Shown here one piece after another: positions 5,557-6,141 of a stretch of 6,141 nt of DNA. Both the position numbers and the translations under genes were made by a program. The first letter of the stretch is position 1, and each line of letters begins with the position of its first letter. Under the pieces are notes generated by a model, which saw only the letters and a list, made by a program, of their open reading frames with translations, did no database searches and had not been told where the DNA came from. This DNA comes from an uncultured Bacilli bacterium. GTDB lineage: Bacteria; Bacillota_I; Bacilli_A; RF39; UBA660. Where the stretch lies: positions 1 through 6,141 of the forward strand of contig CALVVV010000065.1 in the NCBI GenBank assembly GCA_944363995.1, given 5' to 3'.

Positions 5557-6141
5557 TTATCCGATTCTAAAAGCTGGGGCTACACCGTATGAGTAACGAG
5601 CAAAATTGTTACCCCAATCACCTGAAGTACCCACATAGTAGAAAGCACTACTATAGCTAGAGCCAGCCGCGCGCAACCACCAATAATTTGCACTTCCTTG
5701 GTATGTTTTTACTGCACCAGAATAGGGATCTGTAGTTACTCCGTTATTTTTATAATAATCTAATTGTCTTGTATAATCAATACCAGTGTCAGAAATAGTA
5801 TCCGATGGTTCAAGTGCTCTTGTTTGAATACTACTCTCATCTCCCCATACTTCTTTTGTTGATAGTAAATATAATTTATCAGTTGATGTAAAATTAGAAG
5901 ATTCTTCACTTCCATGACCTGAAACTGAATATGTATTAATTATAACATTTTTTAAATCACTTGGTAAGGTATTATATATATCGTTATTTACAAAATTATA
6001 CATTTCACTAGCTGGCCATCCTCCTAAATTAGTATTACTTGAATTCATAGCATGTTCAGTAATAATATCAACAAATTCTACTACAAAGCCACATGCAGTT
6101 TGACTAAATCCTTCGGTTGAACATTCTGATGGCGTTGACAT
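5557..6141 (-). CDS. C-terminal part of a DUF6273-type surface/secreted protein (5' end outside window)
   Basis: Only the last 194 residues are visible. The ATG at 6141 is at the window edge and is probably internal, since the sequence opens mid-domain. Recognisable blocks are VVEFVDIITEHAMNSSNTN (20-38), GGWPASEMYNFVN (40-52), LPSDLKNVII (59-68), VSGHG (73-77), KLYLLSTKEVWG (89-100), YWWLRAAGSS (153-162) and the terminal YGVAPAFRIG (185-194). This order is typical of DUF6273 domains, abundant in large repeat-rich surface proteins of uncultured gut Bacilli. The WWLR...G.AP.FR ending resembles C-type-lectin/formylglycine-enzyme-like folds that bind ligands; a ligand-binding role outside the cell is inference. 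Signal peptide and any anchor would lie upstream. Cys7 and Cys17 could form a disulfide. Composition shifts sharply along the gene: 5941-6000 is 17% GC, while 5641-5700 is 50%. A terminator follows directly. Confidence 0.8.
   Translation of the reverse strand: MSTPSECSTEGFSQTACGFVVEFVDIITEHAMNSSNTNLGGWPASEMYNFVNNDIYNTLPSDLKNVIINTYSVSGHGSEESSNFTSTDKLYLLSTKEVWGDESSIQTRALEPSDTISDTGIDYTRQLDYYKNNGVTTDPYSGAVKTYQGSANYWWLRAAGSSYSSAFYYVGTSGDWGNNFARYSYGVAPAFRIG

Noticed and set aside
6139..6141. The ATG at the window edge as the true start of the DUF6273 gene
   Set aside because: The following residues look like the interior of a DUF6273-type protein, with no signal peptide, and the reading frame is open to the edge, so the gene most likely continues outside.
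1..6141. CRISPR array, tRNA, rRNA or insertion sequence
   Set aside because: I found no spaced direct repeats, no tRNA-like cloverleaf with a CCA end, no rRNA-like GC-balanced stretch and no transposase or terminal inverted repeats.

Overview
This window looks like part of the chromosome of a low-GC, Gram-positive-type bacterium, probably an uncultured gut Bacilli/Erysipelotrichia-like or RF39-type lineage. The reasons are the very AT-rich genes (about 17-35% GC in most 60-base stretches counted by eye), purine-rich Shine-Dalgarno sites before nearly every gene, the Firmicutes-style ecfA1-ecfA2-ecfT-truA order, and a DUF6273-type surface protein. TGA works as a stop (ecfT ends in TGA inside an ATGA overlap with truA) and Trp is written TGG, so the standard bacterial code fits and a Mycoplasma code does not. 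Lineage is an inference; there is no rRNA here. Every gene is on the minus strand, so transcription runs from high to low coordinates.

Layout in transcription order: (1) 6141-5557, the 3' part of a secreted or surface-type protein with a DUF6273 / C-type-lectin-like C-terminus, whose last ~130 bases are much richer in GC than everything around them; a good Rho-independent terminator follows (5541-5508). (2) 5429-4674, a short-chain dehydrogenase with its own promoter. (3) A strong promoter in the 41-bp gap, then the tightly overlapping operon ecfA1 (4614-3817), ecfA2 (3826-2981), ecfT (2991-2239) and truA (2242-1502). The first three make the shared energising module of a group II ECF vitamin/micronutrient importer; no substrate-binding S component is in the window. 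TruA modifies tRNA anticodon arms. (4) A consensus promoter with a dyad in its spacer, followed by a two-gene toxin-antitoxin cassette: a RelA/SpoT-like synthetase (candidate toxSAS toxin, 1383-772) and a Panacea-domain (DUF4065) antitoxin (769-8).

Two points stand out. First, the toxin-antitoxin pair matches the known PanAT/toxSAS concept, with an uncharacterised ~90-residue N-terminal extension on the antitoxin, a divergent G-loop in the toxin, and the antitoxin ribosome site built from the toxin's last codons. Second, the two ECF ATPases carry complementary defects: EcfA1 has a degenerate signature motif (LNSNQ) and EcfA2 lacks the switch histidine (SND in place of SHD). Both lesions fall in the same composite ATP site, suggesting an ECF transporter with one active and one degenerate site. 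There is no gene-free stretch longer than 300 bases.
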